Source of the DNA: Aromatoleum bremense
GTDB taxonomy: Bacteria; Pseudomonadota; Gammaproteobacteria; Burkholderiales; Rhodocyclaceae
Direction: 5' to 3'
DNA: 64,000 bases
Assembly: GCF_017894365.1 (NCBI RefSeq)
Contig: NZ_CP059467.1
Location: 1,364,001-1,428,000, forward strand
A program made the translations under genes and the position numbers. Shown in pieces: positions 40,189 to 50,200 of the stretch (position 1 is the first letter of the stretch; each line of letters begins with the position of its first letter). A model generated the notes under the pieces. The model had not been told where the DNA came from, ran no database searches, and saw nothing but the letters and a program-made list of their open reading frames with translations.

Positions 40189-42981
40189 TTACGATAAAGA
40201 GAGCGAATACCTCCCCGCCAAAGCGGTCACAGTCGCGTTATGGGCCACCGCATCATGCGGCACCAGCAAGTATTTCCACGGCTTGCCGCCCTGTGCCCGC
40301 GAATACTCGCTGGCATTCTTGCACCACGTCGCCGCTGCGTCGGCTTTGGCTTTCACGTCGCCAGCCTCCATGTCCTTGGCAGCTTTCGTCTCGATAATCA
40401 GGTTGTGATCGGCAGTCGCGGCAACGAAGTCGGGCACGTACTCGGGCTGGTTGGCGCCGGACCGGTAGTAGATGTTGAACTGCCCGGCAACGGGCCGGAA
40501 CCAGCGCAGCGCGTCACGCTCCAGCACGCAGGCCAGAACACGTTCGGTGTCGGAATGAAACTTCTGCACCGGATAGGCGCACTTGCTGAAGCCGCCATAC
40601 ACGTACTGCGCGATCTTGCCTTTCTCGTCGGGGGCCTGATGCAGCGGCAGGATGTCACCTTCGGCGGTAAAGGCGCAGTGCTTGAGCGGCGTGAAGCCCT
40701 GGCTGATGACGATCTCGGATTCCGAAATATCTTCGTAGTAGTGCAGCGCCATCTGCAGATGGATGTTCTCGGCAATGGTCTTGCCGTAGTTGCCGAGGAT
40801 GTTGTGCAGCTCGTCGTCGGTTTGCAGGTAGGTCTTGAAGTGCGCGACGGCTTGCCCGGCCAGCGCGTAGATCAATTCGGCGTGCTCGTCGTAGGACACG
40901 TCGTCGTAGTTGATGAGTTCGCGGACGATGTAGTTTTCCAGCTGCGATTCCAGCACCGTCGACGATTGCCCGTACAGCACCTGCTTGCCGGTTTTCAGGC
41001 CTTGGCCGACCAGCGCCATGTCTTGCGGCTGGAAGTTCATCTTCGACAGATCGAGCTTGAACGCCTTATAACCGCTCTTCACCGGGCCTTTCGGCTTGAC
41101 CAGGATGCGCGGAATATCAATCGTGTGCTCGACCAGCACCGCCACCGTTTTCTGAACGATGTCGGCCACGGGGGACCGTCCCTCACTTGCCAGCACTCCC
41201 AGCAGGTCTCCCTGCTTGGGCAACATGCGTTCCTGCACGCGCTGCGTAATCTGCTGCTGGATGCTGGCCTGCGTCAGCGCTTGGGTACTGGCAACGAAGG
41301 GCTGGCCGCCCTGTCGCTCGCGGCTGATTTCAGCGATCACGTCCATGGCGACTTGGGCAATCTGCCGCTGTTCATCGGTCTTGAACACGGTTGTCGGCGC
41401 GGCCGTGCCATATTGCGCACCACCGGCATTAGCGCCGGGCACCTGCTGCGACCCTGCCGTCAACGTACCCAACATCGCATTAGCCGTGGGCTGCACCGAA
41501 ATGCTCTTCAGAGTGCTGCCGCTGCCGGTATCCGGCGTCAGTACCAGTGCCTGCATGCGGATCGGCGAATCGCCGCGTCCGGCCTCGTCGATAACTTCCT
41601 GAAACTTGTCGTGGGCGATGATATTCAGGCGATCCACCACGTCGACACCGGTCTTGCGACCATAAGGCAAACGCAGGCCGCGACCGATGGACTGCTCGAT
41701 CAGCGTGCGGGCATTGGCGGCACGCAGCGGAACGATGGTGTACAGGTTGGTCACGTCCCAGCCTTCTTTGAGCATGTTCACGTGGATCACGATCTCGGTC
41801 GGCTCGTCATAGCTTTCCACCGCCAGCAAGCGCCGGATCATTTCCTCTTCCTCGGCACCGGAACGGCTCGAATCGACCTGGATAACCTTGCCCTTGTAGC
41901 GGCCGCCGAAGAAGTCGTTGGATTCGATGGTCGCCATCAGCTGCGCAGCGTGCGTGGTGTCGCGGGCAATGACCAGCATGAAGGGCTTCACCGGACTGCT
42001 GCCGGGCTGCTGCGCCGAATTTTGGTAATAGTTCAGCAAATGGACCTTGGTTTCCTCATGGACGCGCACACCGTCTTGCAGCTTGATCGTTTCCAGCGCA
42101 CCGGCGCTATGGGCGCTCGGGTCGAAGTTCTGCTGCGTGACGACTGCCGGTTCCTTGACGAAACCATCCTCGATGGCACGCGCCAGCGGGTAATCCATCA
42201 CCACGTTCTTGAACGCTATGGTTTTGCCAACTGAGGTCCTGCCGCCAGTGCCTTCAACGAAAGGCGTTGCCGTCAGTTCGAGGCCGAGCAAGGGGCGCAA
42301 CTCGTTCAGCGACCGAATCCCCGCGCTCGCCCGGTAGCGGTGCGACTCGTCCATGATGAGGACCAGATCATCGAGCCCGGCCAGATACTCGAAATAGCTT
42401 TGCCCAAGGTATTCCGACAGGCGCTTGATCTTCGGCGACCGCTTTTGCAACTGAGCGCCGCGTACCTCGGAATTGATCTTCGAGATATTGAAGATATTGA
42501 CCTCGATGCCGCCCAGCAGACTCAGGCTGCCGCGCTGCTCGTAGTTGTCGCCGGTAATCACCTCGGGGGGCGTGCTGGCGAACTCGGCGATGCCCTTGAA
42601 GACATACTTGGGCGAGTTCGGCGAGAAGTCGCCGATCAGCTTGTCGTAGATCGTCAGGTTTGGCGCCAGCACGAAGAAATGCCTGTAGCCGTAGGCCGCA
42701 TGCAGGTAGCTGATGAACGCGCCCATCAGGCGCGTTTTGCCGACGCCGGTGGCCAGCGCGAAACACAGGGACGGGAAATCGCGCTCGAAGTCGGCCAGAG
42801 TCGGAAACTGGCCTGCCAACGCATCCTGCATTGCCTTCAACTCTTCTGCCGACCGCGCCTTCGCGTCGCGCAGCGCGGGCACCTGATCGACCGCCCAATG
42901 CAGACGGCGCAGGCTTTCGGCTTGTGGCTCGCGCAGGCTCAGACGGCCACTGACCGAGCGAACGATGTTTTCCAGACTCAT
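40189..42981 (-). CDS. res: Type III restriction-modification Res-like helicase-nuclease
   Basis: A 930-residue protein. Helicase motifs are CFALATGVGKTRLMGAF (motif I), IMDESHRY (II, DESH in place of DEAH), GLELTATPF (III) and QSIGRGLRLPYG (VI). Near the C terminus PDFVAATADHNLIIETK matches the PD-x-(D/E)-x-K nuclease core of Res subunits. With Mod it would cut unmodified DNA after ATP-driven sliding. Its ATG overlaps the stop of the 62-residue gene by four bases. The DNA here is visibly less GC-rich than in the pad operon. The protein is full-length and intact. Confidence 0.85.
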   Translation of the reverse strand: MSLENIVRSVSGRLSLREPQAESLRRLHWAVDQVPALRDAKARSAEELKAMQDALAGQFPTLADFERDFPSLCFALATGVGKTRLMGAFISYLHAAYGYRHFFVLAPNLTIYDKLIGDFSPNSPKYVFKGIAEFASTPPEVITGDNYEQRGSLSLLGGIEVNIFNISKINSEVRGAQLQKRSPKIKRLSEYLGQSYFEYLAGLDDLVLIMDESHRYRASAGIRSLNELRPLLGLELTATPFVEGTGGRTSVGKTIAFKNVVMDYPLARAIEDGFVKEPAVVTQQNFDPSAHSAGALETIKLQDGVRVHEETKVHLLNYYQNSAQQPGSSPVKPFMLVIARDTTHAAQLMATIESNDFFGGRYKGKVIQVDSSRSGAEEEEMIRRLLAVESYDEPTEIVIHVNMLKEGWDVTNLYTIVPLRAANARTLIEQSIGRGLRLPYGRKTGVDVVDRLNIIAHDKFQEVIDEAGRGDSPIRMQALVLTPDTGSGSTLKSISVQPTANAMLGTLTAGSQQVPGANAGGAQYGTAAPTTVFKTDEQRQIAQVAMDVIAEISRERQGGQPFVASTQALTQASIQQQITQRVQERMLPKQGDLLGVLASEGRSPVADIVQKTVAVLVEHTIDIPRILVKPKGPVKSGYKAFKLDLSKMNFQPQDMALVGQGLKTGKQVLYGQSSTVLESQLENYIVRELINYDDVSYDEHAELIYALAGQAVAHFKTYLQTDDELHNILGNYGKTIAENIHLQMALHYYEDISESEIVISQGFTPLKHCAFTAEGDILPLHQAPDEKGKIAQYVYGGFSKCAYPVQKFHSDTERVLACVLERDALRWFRPVAGQFNIYYRSGANQPEYVPDFVAATADHNLIIETKAAKDMEAGDVKAKADAAATWCKNASEYSRAQGGKPWKYLLVPHDAVAHNATVTALAGRYSLSLS

Positions 42982-43166
42982 GCGCCACCCTTTTTGCGGA
43001 GATCATCCGCCGTAACTCGGACGATCTGCTTGCCGTGCACCACCACAATCGCCGTATCGGTCTGCACCGCCGCCTTGCGTGCCATCGCCGCCGCCCGTTT
43101 CATCGCCGCCACTGAGGTAACGAGATCCTTGTCCTTTGCCTTGCCGAGGTCATGCCGGGTCATCAT
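42978..43166 (-). CDS. Small hypothetical protein between mod and res
   Basis: A 62-residue basic protein, start chosen at 43166 with GGGGAGA five bases upstream. It begins MMTRHDLGKAKDKDLVTS and has one helix-rich Ala/Lys stretch, then a short beta segment (TAIVVVHGKQIVRVTADDL). It overlaps the res start, so it is translated with it. I do not recognise the family. Its fixed place between methylase and helicase suggests a subunit or regulator of the system. Confidence 0.6.
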   Translation of the reverse strand: MMTRHDLGKAKDKDLVTSVAAMKRAAAMARKAAVQTDTAIVVVHGKQIVRVTADDLRKKGGA

Positions 43167-43231
43167 CGTTCTCCCCATTCAAGCATTACGGGCTCGTCGC
43201 CCGAGTTGTCGTACAGCGCCCAGGCATCCAC

Positions 43232-44959
43232 TCATTCGCCGCCGCCGTCAAAGAGGCCCGCTTGACCGGCGTCGACAGCCTTTGCGGCCTTATGCACGTT
43301 CGACGCAGGCGCAGCCGTAGTGACAGCCGGTTCGGGCGAAGAAGCCATCGGCAAATTCTCGACGTTCAGGCTGTAATCGTCATGCCCCCATTCGCAGCGG
43401 GACAAGGCCATCTTGGGAATCTTCTTCACCGTGAGATTCGGGTAACGATCCACATCGCCCCGAAATGCTGAACAGCAGACCAGCAAGCTGCGCTCTTCGC
43501 CGACTTCATCGCTCAAGGCCTGCAAAGCTTCCGGTGTAAGACTTTGAGTGGTGACATAGATGAAATCGTTTTCGGTGCTCTTGCCGTGCTGCCAGTAGTA
43601 CGCATCGCTGGGCGCGTAGGTGAAGCCCTCCAACTTGCAGATCGCCGCCGCCAGCATTTCGGCGTTGTATTCCTTGTTGATGATCCACTGGCCCCAGCGG
43701 TCTCGTTGCAACAGGCTGGGGGCGAGGCGGTAGTAGCGGAAACCGCCGCCGCCTTTCCAATTCACGGCCTCGCTGATGCCGCCCTGGTCTTCGCCGTCGA
43801 TGACTTTTTTCAGGCGCGGGATGATGTGCGTATGGCAGTGCTCGCCCAGCTCGATCATGATCCAGCGGCGGCCCATTTTGTGGGCGACCGCGCCGGTCGT
43901 GCCGGAACCGGCGAAGGAGTCGAGAACGAGGTCGCCGGGGTTGCTGGCAATGTGGATTATTCGGTGCAGTAACTCTTCCGGCTTGGGCGTTTCAAAGAAT
44001 GCCTTCTCCCCAAATAACCCTTCCATATGCGCAGAGGCATGTTGATTGAGTCCGCAATCCGCCCAGATTGAGGGTGCAGTCATTCCCTGCTTAGCTTCAA
44101 ACTTGAAAAGCTTCCGCATAGGCGTTGTTGCCGTGCCCTTAACACCCCAAAACAATCGACCATCGGCTTGTAGTCGTTCCATTTCATCTTTGCTGTGGCG
44201 CCAGCAAGTGCCTTCGCGAGGCCATACTTCTTGACCGGTGTACGGATTCCGTATCGCATAGAAAAGGCTCTCGACATATCGCCCGCCTTTACCGTTTGCA
44301 GTGGTATCGATCTTGCGAAAAGGACCGCGCGTGTCTGGGCCATTCGGCTCCGAAAAAACCTGATATTGCGCATCTGCTTTCTCTGTACGAGGCATAAGGT
44401 TGAATGCTTCTTCTGCCGCCGTCTTCTTGCTACTACCCGGCCGACTCTTTGCCCACACTAGAACGTGATCGTGAATCGATCCAATCTTGCGATCGTTCGG
44501 CGGTCCGTCGCGCTTCTGCCATGACAGGTCGGCGATGAAGCAATTGCGTCCAAAAACTTCATCCCCCAGGACTTTCAGATAATGCGCCTCGTTGTCATCG
44601 ATGGTGATCCAAAGAGAACCATCTTCCCTCAGCAATCGTCGAATTATTTCAAGTCTGTCCCGAATAAGAGATAGCCAGATTGAATGCTCAACACCATCAT
44701 CGTATTGGGCAAAAGCGCTGCCGGTGTTATACGGCGGGTCGATGAAGACGCACTTCACCTTACCTGTGTATTCCTGCTCCAAGGCCTTCAATGCCAACAG
44801 GTTGTCACCGAAGATAAGCTGGTTATCGAAAAAGTCGGCGCTGGTAACACGGTGCTTCGCGTGATAGCTCATCGAAGGATCGCCCAACAAAATGCGCGGC
44901 TCCAGCTTCGGACGCGCATCCTTGCCGATCCAAGTCAGTTCTAGTTTCTGTTTTGCCAT
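43232..44959 (-). CDS. mod: Type III-like DNA methyltransferase (Mod, N6-adenine)
   Basis: A 575-residue beta-class adenine methyltransferase. DPPYNTGSAFAQYDDG (catalytic motif IV) comes near residue 76, before the AdoMet motif LDSFAGSGTTGAVAHKMGRRW (motif I) near 340, which is the type III order. Target recognition should be in residues 120-320. The start is MAKQKLELTWIG at 44959 with only a weak ribosome site. An IS630 element ends 47 bp upstream, so the mod-orf-res part may have lost its original promoter. It appears intact. Confidence 0.88.
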   Translation of the reverse strand: MAKQKLELTWIGKDARPKLEPRILLGDPSMSYHAKHRVTSADFFDNQLIFGDNLLALKALEQEYTGKVKCVFIDPPYNTGSAFAQYDDGVEHSIWLSLIRDRLEIIRRLLREDGSLWITIDDNEAHYLKVLGDEVFGRNCFIADLSWQKRDGPPNDRKIGSIHDHVLVWAKSRPGSSKKTAAEEAFNLMPRTEKADAQYQVFSEPNGPDTRGPFRKIDTTANGKGGRYVESLFYAIRNPYTGQEVWPREGTCWRHSKDEMERLQADGRLFWGVKGTATTPMRKLFKFEAKQGMTAPSIWADCGLNQHASAHMEGLFGEKAFFETPKPEELLHRIIHIASNPGDLVLDSFAGSGTTGAVAHKMGRRWIMIELGEHCHTHIIPRLKKVIDGEDQGGISEAVNWKGGGGFRYYRLAPSLLQRDRWGQWIINKEYNAEMLAAAICKLEGFTYAPSDAYYWQHGKSTENDFIYVTTQSLTPEALQALSDEVGEERSLLVCCSAFRGDVDRYPNLTVKKIPKMALSRCEWGHDDYSLNVENLPMASSPEPAVTTAAPASNVHKAAKAVDAGQAGLFDGGGE

Positions 44960-45006
44960 TTTGATTTCAGTGGTACTTCACTCGCCGATTGTCGAAGGCA
45001 GGCTTA

Positions 45007-46111
45007 TTAACCCGGCAATCAAATAGCTAATTTACTGGGCGTACCGAACGTGCTCATGGCTGAAATACGAACGCACTCGATCCGGCATCGCAGCAATGCG
45101 CTCCATGCAGGTTCGCGCCTTTTCAAGAAGTGCGGCGGCGGTCTTGGCAATTGGCCCGGAGCGTATCGTCGTCTTCAGATCCCGGTTCAGATACTCGTCG
45201 GGGTTGAGCTCAGGCGCGTACGGCGGCAGGTAAAACAGTTCGATCTTCTCGGCGTTCTCGGCGGCCCACTCTCGGACACGGTTGGCGCGATGCACGCGCA
45301 GGTTGTCGACGATCAGGAACACCTTACGCTGAGCGTCCTTAATCAGATCTTTCAAAAAGACGATGAAACGCTCGGCATCGATGGCCCCTTCGAAGAACGA
45401 GAAGCGCACCAAGCCCTGGTTGGTGATCGCCGAGATCATCGACGTCGATCCATGGCGACCGGCCGGCAGTCGAAGCTCAGGCGTCATCCCCGCCATCGAG
45501 TAGCCGCGCACCCAGTTCGCGTCCTGGCGAATGGCAGTCTCGTCCCCCCAGTAAATCTCGGCATCTTCGGCCTTGGCACGGGTGACGATCTGCGGGTACT
45601 CCTCCTGGAGCCACGCCTTGAGCCGGGCCGGATCCTGCTCGAGTGCGCGCTTGACCGGCCGCTGCGGGGTGAAGCCCCAACGCCGAAGGTACTCGCCGAC
45701 AGTGCGAATGGGCATGTCGATACCGAAGAGCTGCTTGATGGCGAGCATGACCGCGCGGCGATTCCACAGCGCGAATTCGAGCTGCAGCTGGGCGGGATTC
45801 GAGCCAATGATCTTCAAGCGCAACTGCTCCTCTTGAACCAGCGTCAGTGTTCGCCCCGAGCCATGGCGACGGCCACGTTGTCCGCCCTTGATCACCGTAT
45901 CGACGCTGTCGGCTTGGGCGCGACGCGCCCATTTCAACACGGTGCCGACATGAACCCCGCACACCTCAGCGATGTGCGCCCACGCGTAACCTTGCTTTCG
46001 CAGGACAAATGCTTGGCGGCGAATGTGCTCCAGTGCTTCGGGCGGGAGCTTGCGGGCGTCGATCTTTTCCATGCCCGAATTATATCAAAATCTATTTGAT
46101 TGCCGGGTTAA
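45007..46111 (-). mobile_element. Complete IS630-family insertion sequence (1,105 bp)
   Basis: The left end TTAACCCGGCAATCAAATAG (45007-45026) is repeated exactly in inverted form at 46092-46111. The single transposase gene inside is intact. TA flanks both ends. The element lies between a truncated dinD and mod, in the same direction as the surrounding operon. Confidence 0.88.
45032..46072 (-). CDS. IS630-family transposase
   Basis: A 346-residue transposase. The N-terminal helix-turn-helix (VLRKQGYAWAHIAEVCGVHV) is followed by a second DNA-binding part (FGIDMPIRTVGEYLRRWG). The DDE core is complete: IYWGDETAIRQD (Asp), VFLIVDNLRVHRA (Asp) and LPPYAPELNPDEYLNRDLK (Glu). It lacks the frameshift found in some IS630 relatives, so the element may still be mobile. 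Confidence 0.9.
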   Translation of the reverse strand: MEKIDARKLPPEALEHIRRQAFVLRKQGYAWAHIAEVCGVHVGTVLKWARRAQADSVDTVIKGGQRGRRHGSGRTLTLVQEEQLRLKIIGSNPAQLQLEFALWNRRAVMLAIKQLFGIDMPIRTVGEYLRRWGFTPQRPVKRALEQDPARLKAWLQEEYPQIVTRAKAEDAEIYWGDETAIRQDANWVRGYSMAGMTPELRLPAGRHGSTSMISAITNQGLVRFSFFEGAIDAERFIVFLKDLIKDAQRKVFLIVDNLRVHRANRVREWAAENAEKIELFYLPPYAPELNPDEYLNRDLKTTIRSGPIAKTAAALLEKARTCMERIAAMPDRVRSYFSHEHVRYAQ

Positions 46112-46403
46112 TAGTGCCTTCCAGTACGTTGACGGCGGCCGGATTTCGGCCTTGCTGTTCGCGCTGACTCCCGGAACCAAGGTCGACCATTTTGCCGGCG
46201 CCGGCAAAATGGTGTTCAGGGTCGTTGCCAGAGGTTTCGCAGGACGTCATCGCCCGTTTGACGGCATCCTCAAATCGCCGCCATTGGCTGTAACCGAGCA
46301 TAGTCTGCAAGTCACGGGTGCTCCAGTACTCGGCGCCATGCTCGTTGGTCTGCCTCAGTTCCTCGAACGTCTTGGTGCCTTGCGTTGGCAGTTGTTTATT
46401 CAT
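46092..46403 (-). pseudogene. Truncated dinD-like gene (DNA damage-inducible protein D)
   Basis: The first 80 residues match the DinD family: TFEELRQTNEHGAEYWSTRD, LGYSQWRRFEDAVKRAM and DLGSGSQRE. DinD homologues are about 280 residues long, but here similarity ends after SQREQ and the frame runs into the IS630 right end (stop at 46092). Removing the element does not restore DinD: the joined frame would stop after about 16 more unrelated residues. The loss therefore came before or with the insertion. The ATG overlaps the hepT stop by eight bases. A 28-bp palindrome (46186-46213) lies inside. Confidence 0.65.
46186..46213. repeat. 28-bp perfect palindrome, copy 1
   Basis: A gapless inverted repeat centred between 46199 and 46200. 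The core TTTGCCGGCGCCGGCAAA is shared with copy 2 at 47173-47200, but the outer five bases of each arm differ (ACCAT here) and still pair perfectly. In the dinD remnant it encodes HFAGAGKMV. Confidence 0.9.
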
Positions 46404-46764
46404 TGGTTCCCCCTGCCGTCCGATCCCTGAGTTCGCGCAGTTGTGGCAACAAGGCTGGAATGTCGCTTTGGATAATGCTCCACAAGGTGTCGTTGTCGAT
46501 TCCGAGATATCCGTGGATCAGACGGTTTCGGGTGGCGATGATGAGCCGCCACGGCAACCGGGGATTGGCTGAGCGCACGGCATCCGGGATGTGCGTTGCG
46601 GCCTCGCCAATTAGCTCGAGATTGCGCACGGTGGCGTCGTAATTCAGCCCGCTGGCAACGAATCCAACCTGATCGAGTCCGTCGGTGTAAGCGATGACCT
46701 TTTCGGCGAAGCCGATCATGTCGTCGAGGTAGAAGCGCCATTCACGCGCTACGCTGTCAGACAT
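46396..46764 (-). CDS. hepT: HepT-like HEPN toxin
   Basis: A 122-residue DUF86/HEPN protein. The defining R-x4-H-x-Y motif is present as RNRLIHGY near residue 80. The helical pattern DDMIGFAEKVIAYTDGL and LELIGEAATHIPDAVR is typical. HEPN toxins of this type are RNases silenced by a partner nucleotidyltransferase. It overlaps the 3' end of mntA by eight bases (46757-46764), a standard arrangement. As part of a defence operon it may act as an abortive-infection module. Confidence 0.85.
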   Translation of the reverse strand: MSDSVAREWRFYLDDMIGFAEKVIAYTDGLDQVGFVASGLNYDATVRNLELIGEAATHIPDAVRSANPRLPWRLIIATRNRLIHGYLGIDNDTLWSIIQSDIPALLPQLRELRDRTAGGTNE

Positions 46765-47047
46765 GGACGGCCTCCTTTTCGACGAACGGACGCAGCTCGG
46801 GACGCAGAGCTTTCTCGGTCACGAGATCAATCGGCGCACCAAAGAGGTCTTCGAGGTAGAACTGAACGCCGAAGTAGCGCTCGGACGTTGCCGGGCCATC
46901 AAAGGCGACGAGGATATCAACGTCGCTATCGCTCCGGGCGGCATCGCGGGCGGTTGATCCGAACAGTGCAAGATCCGTTACCCCAAAGCGAGCCGTTAGC
47001 TCGGGTTTGCTGCGGGCAAGCAGTTCGATAGCGGTTGTTCTATTCAT
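46757..47047 (-). CDS. mntA: MntA-like minimal nucleotidyltransferase antitoxin
   Basis: A 96-residue nucleotidyltransferase with LFGSTARDAARSDSDVDILV, the G-S-x10-D-x-D signature of adenylating antitoxins, near residue 33. The partner HepT is inactivated by AMP addition in the known MntA-HepT systems. I start at 47047, where GGAGG lies upstream; the earlier in-frame TTG is less likely. It is located between the helicase gene and hepT on the same strand. Confidence 0.87.
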   Translation of the reverse strand: MNRTTAIELLARSKPELTARFGVTDLALFGSTARDAARSDSDVDILVAFDGPATSERYFGVQFYLEDLFGAPIDLVTEKALRPELRPFVEKEAVHV

Positions 47048-47172
47048 TGCTGCCTCCAATCTGTCTTCGTGGTCGGGCGGGTTGTCATGTCAATGTTCCA
47101 GATTATCCGGCTTGGCGTTCCTCTTTCAGTCCCGCATCTGACTAATACCTGGGGCGAATTCACATGCTACTG

Positions 47173-47200
47173 ATCGCTTTGCCGGCGCCGGCAAAGCGAT
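47173..47200. repeat. 28-bp perfect palindrome, copy 2
   Basis: A gapless inverted repeat centred between 47186 and 47187, seven bases beyond the stop of the SNF2 helicase gene. It shares the 18-bp core TTTGCCGGCGCCGGCAAA with copy 1, with different but self-complementary arms (ATCGC here). No T-run follows on the minus strand, so it is not a standard terminator. Confidence 0.9.
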
Positions 47201-47207
47201 GTCGTTA

Positions 47208-50200
47208 TTACGGTAGTTCCCATTCCACGGCAAACAGCCGGGTAGTCGTTACTTGCTGCCCCAACTGCTGCTCCAGTTCGTCGATCAGGCTGTCTCGCCG
47301 GGCCTGAATCTGATCCTGCCGGTCGAATAGCTCGCGCCGCTTCTTGTCGCGCTGCCCTTCAAGATCGCGCTGTTCTTTCTGGGCTTGCAACTTGTCGGCA
47401 AGGGTTGCCGCGCCCTTGCTCTTGGTGCGAGCTTCCTTGATCTGCCGGTCAAGCTCCTTGATTTCGCGCTCGAGGCCCACCTTCAGATCGTCGGCCCAGG
47501 CATCGAGCTTTTCCGTTTCCTGTGTGAAGAAAGTCAGATTGCGCGACTCGAGATCGGCAATCACCAGCGCCTTTTGCTGGTCGATTTGCTGCAGTAGTGC
47601 TGGCGGAATCGGCACATTGGCGGCGGCGAAATCGAGCATGTTCTGCTGCGCCGGGGCGAGGTCGTCGGAGCGCGATTGCTGAACGGGGGCGGCATCGACA
47701 CGCGGTAACGGCACGGCATGGCCGGGCATGCCAAGCAGCCGGTCGGTCACGTCGGCATCGAAGACATTTCCGTTTGCATCAATGGCAGCGGCCAGCAGAT
47801 GCTCTTCGGTCGCTCCAAGGGATTGAATGCGCAGATGCTCAACCATCAGCGTGCCGGTCTTGCCCCGCAGGGCTTCGATGACGGAGACCTTTGCCCCATA
47901 GGCGTTGTAGTCGAGCACCAACTTGCTGGGTGCCAACGGTACATGCTGGGCATGGTCGATCAAGCCCTGCGCGAGCGGGTGCGCCATGCGATAGATGTGC
48001 GCCTCTTCGTTGCGGCGCGGCAGTTCATAACGACCCAAGGGAATCGCGGTCGATTTTCCGTCCTGCACGCCGTCGGGCAAGCGGGTCAGCAGGAAGCCCG
48101 TATCGTCTGCGTCGAAGCTCGCATGCCCGTTCAGTGCGGCGCGGGTAAAACGCATCAACAGGCGTTCCAGCTTGCCGAGCGAGGCGCGGGCGTCCATGTT
48201 GCGCAGCCGCAGTCGCTCCTGCACATCTTCGTCGAAGTTTTCCAGCAACGCTTTGCGGGCGTTCAGCATGGCGTCGGAAATCTCGCCCGCCAGATCGAGT
48301 TGCAGTTGCTCGAAGGCGGTATGTATGGCCTCCGGGTGGCGGCAGGTCTGGTATATCTCGGCGATGCGGCGCTCGAAATCGACGCCGGACTCGACGGCAC
48401 CCAGCACTTCGTCGCTGGCGCCAAAGACGCCATCGAAGAGCTGGAACTTCTGCGCCAGCAACTCATAGACGCGCCGGTCGGCGTCGTTGTCCCGATTCAG
48501 GAAGTTGACGACGACAACATCGTGCTTCTGGCCGTAACGGTGGCAACGCCCGATGCGCTGTTCGATCCGTTGCGGGTTCCAGGGCAGGTCGTAGTTGATG
48601 ACCATCGAGCAGAACTGGAGGTTGATGCCCTCGGCGCCAGCCTCGGTGGCGATCATGATGCTGCCGCCTTTGCCAGACTCGTCGCGGAAGTAGTCGACCA
48701 GTGCGGCGCGGGTATCGGCGGTACGTGACCCTGTTACCCGGTCGGTGCCCGCGTGCCGTGCAGCCCAATCAGCATAGATTTCCTTCGCCTTGGCATCGTT
48801 GTTGCTGCCGTTGAAGAGCACCACGCCGGAGCCATGCTCGGTGCCTGCCAGTAGCTTCATCAGGTAGTCCTGCGTGCGGCGGGATTCGGTGAATACAATG
48901 GCCTTCTTGGCCGCGCCGAGTTCGTCCAGCTTTCCGAATGCGACATTGAGGGCTTGCAGCAATGCGGTGCCCTTGGCGTTCTCCGTGATGGAAATGGCGA
49001 GATTGCGAAACGATTCAAGTTCGCCGACTTCGGCCCGGATGGCAGCGATTTCCGCTGCGGTCGATACCTTGGTGCTGCCATCGGCGACGGCGTCTAGCTC
49101 GTCCGCCAGTTCGTCGAGAGCTTCGTAGTCCTGGTCGAGTTCGTCGGCAAGGTCGGTGGTTGCGGATTTTTCGTCGAGGGTCTGGGAGAGTTGGCCACTG
49201 AGCCGCTTGATGAGCGTTTCCAGCGCTCCGGCAATGGCGAAAGTCGAAGACGCCAACAGCTTGCGCAGGACCAGCGTGATCAGTTGCCGCTGGCTGTTCG
49301 GCAGGGCATACAACGATGGCCGCTGGAGGAATTCCGAGACGTAGTTGTAGAGCCTGGTTTCGTCGGCGCCGGGCACAAACTCTTGCAGCATCGGAATGCG
49401 CCGGGTGTATTTGACGTAGGCTTCGACCTGTCGGCGCAGCGTGCGCTTGCAGATCGGGGCAATACGGTTCTTCAGCGCGTCGAAACTGGCGGCGTCCCGC
49501 AGTTGCCCCCCCGGCTGCCCGAATTGCGCACGGAAGCTATCGAGATCGCCGAACACGCGCTCATCGACAAAGCTGACCAGTCCGTACAGTTCCAGTAAGG
49601 AATTCTGGAGCGGCGTTGCCGTCAGCAAGACCTTGTGCGGCAGCGTCAGCGCATCGCGCAGGATGCGGGCCGTCTTGTTTTCCGGCTTATAGACGTTGCG
49701 CAGGCGGTGCGCTTCGTCGATCACCACCAAGTCCCACGGCACGGACTGCACATCCTGGGCTTTGCCGGCGGCGAACTGGTAGGAGCAGATGAGCACGGTG
49801 GCGCCGTTGCCTGCGAGGTCGAACGGGTTGGTGGCGCCGTCCTTGATGGCTTGCCGGTAGGACTTGGCTTCAAGCAGCCCGGCGGCGATACCGAACTTGT
49901 CCGCCAACTCCTGATGCCACTGCTTGCGCAGGTTGGCCGGGGTGATGACCAGAATGCGGCGCTTGCGCTCGGCCCATTTCTGCGCGATCAGCAAGCCCGC
50001 TTCGATGGTTTTGCCGAGACCGACTTCATCGGCCAGGATGACGCCCTTGGACAGCGGGTTGCTCGTCGCGAACAGCGCGGCGTCGATCTGGTGCGGGTTC
50101 AGGTCGACTTGAGCATCCAGCAGCGCACCGGCCATGCGATCCATGGAATTGGACGCGGCACGGCGAGTCAGTTGATGCGCGAAATACGCCAGCTGGTGCG

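Larger units (their letters stand above)
45005..46113. repeat. TA target duplication flanking the IS630 element
   Basis: TA at 45005-45006 and TA at 46112-46113 immediately flank the two 20-bp inverted repeats. IS630/Tc1-type elements insert at TA and duplicate it. The coordinates here give the outer limits of both dinucleotides. Confidence 0.75.

Noticed and set aside
47173..47200. Rho-independent terminator after the SNF2 helicase
   Set aside because: The hairpin has no loop and no T-run follows on the minus strand.
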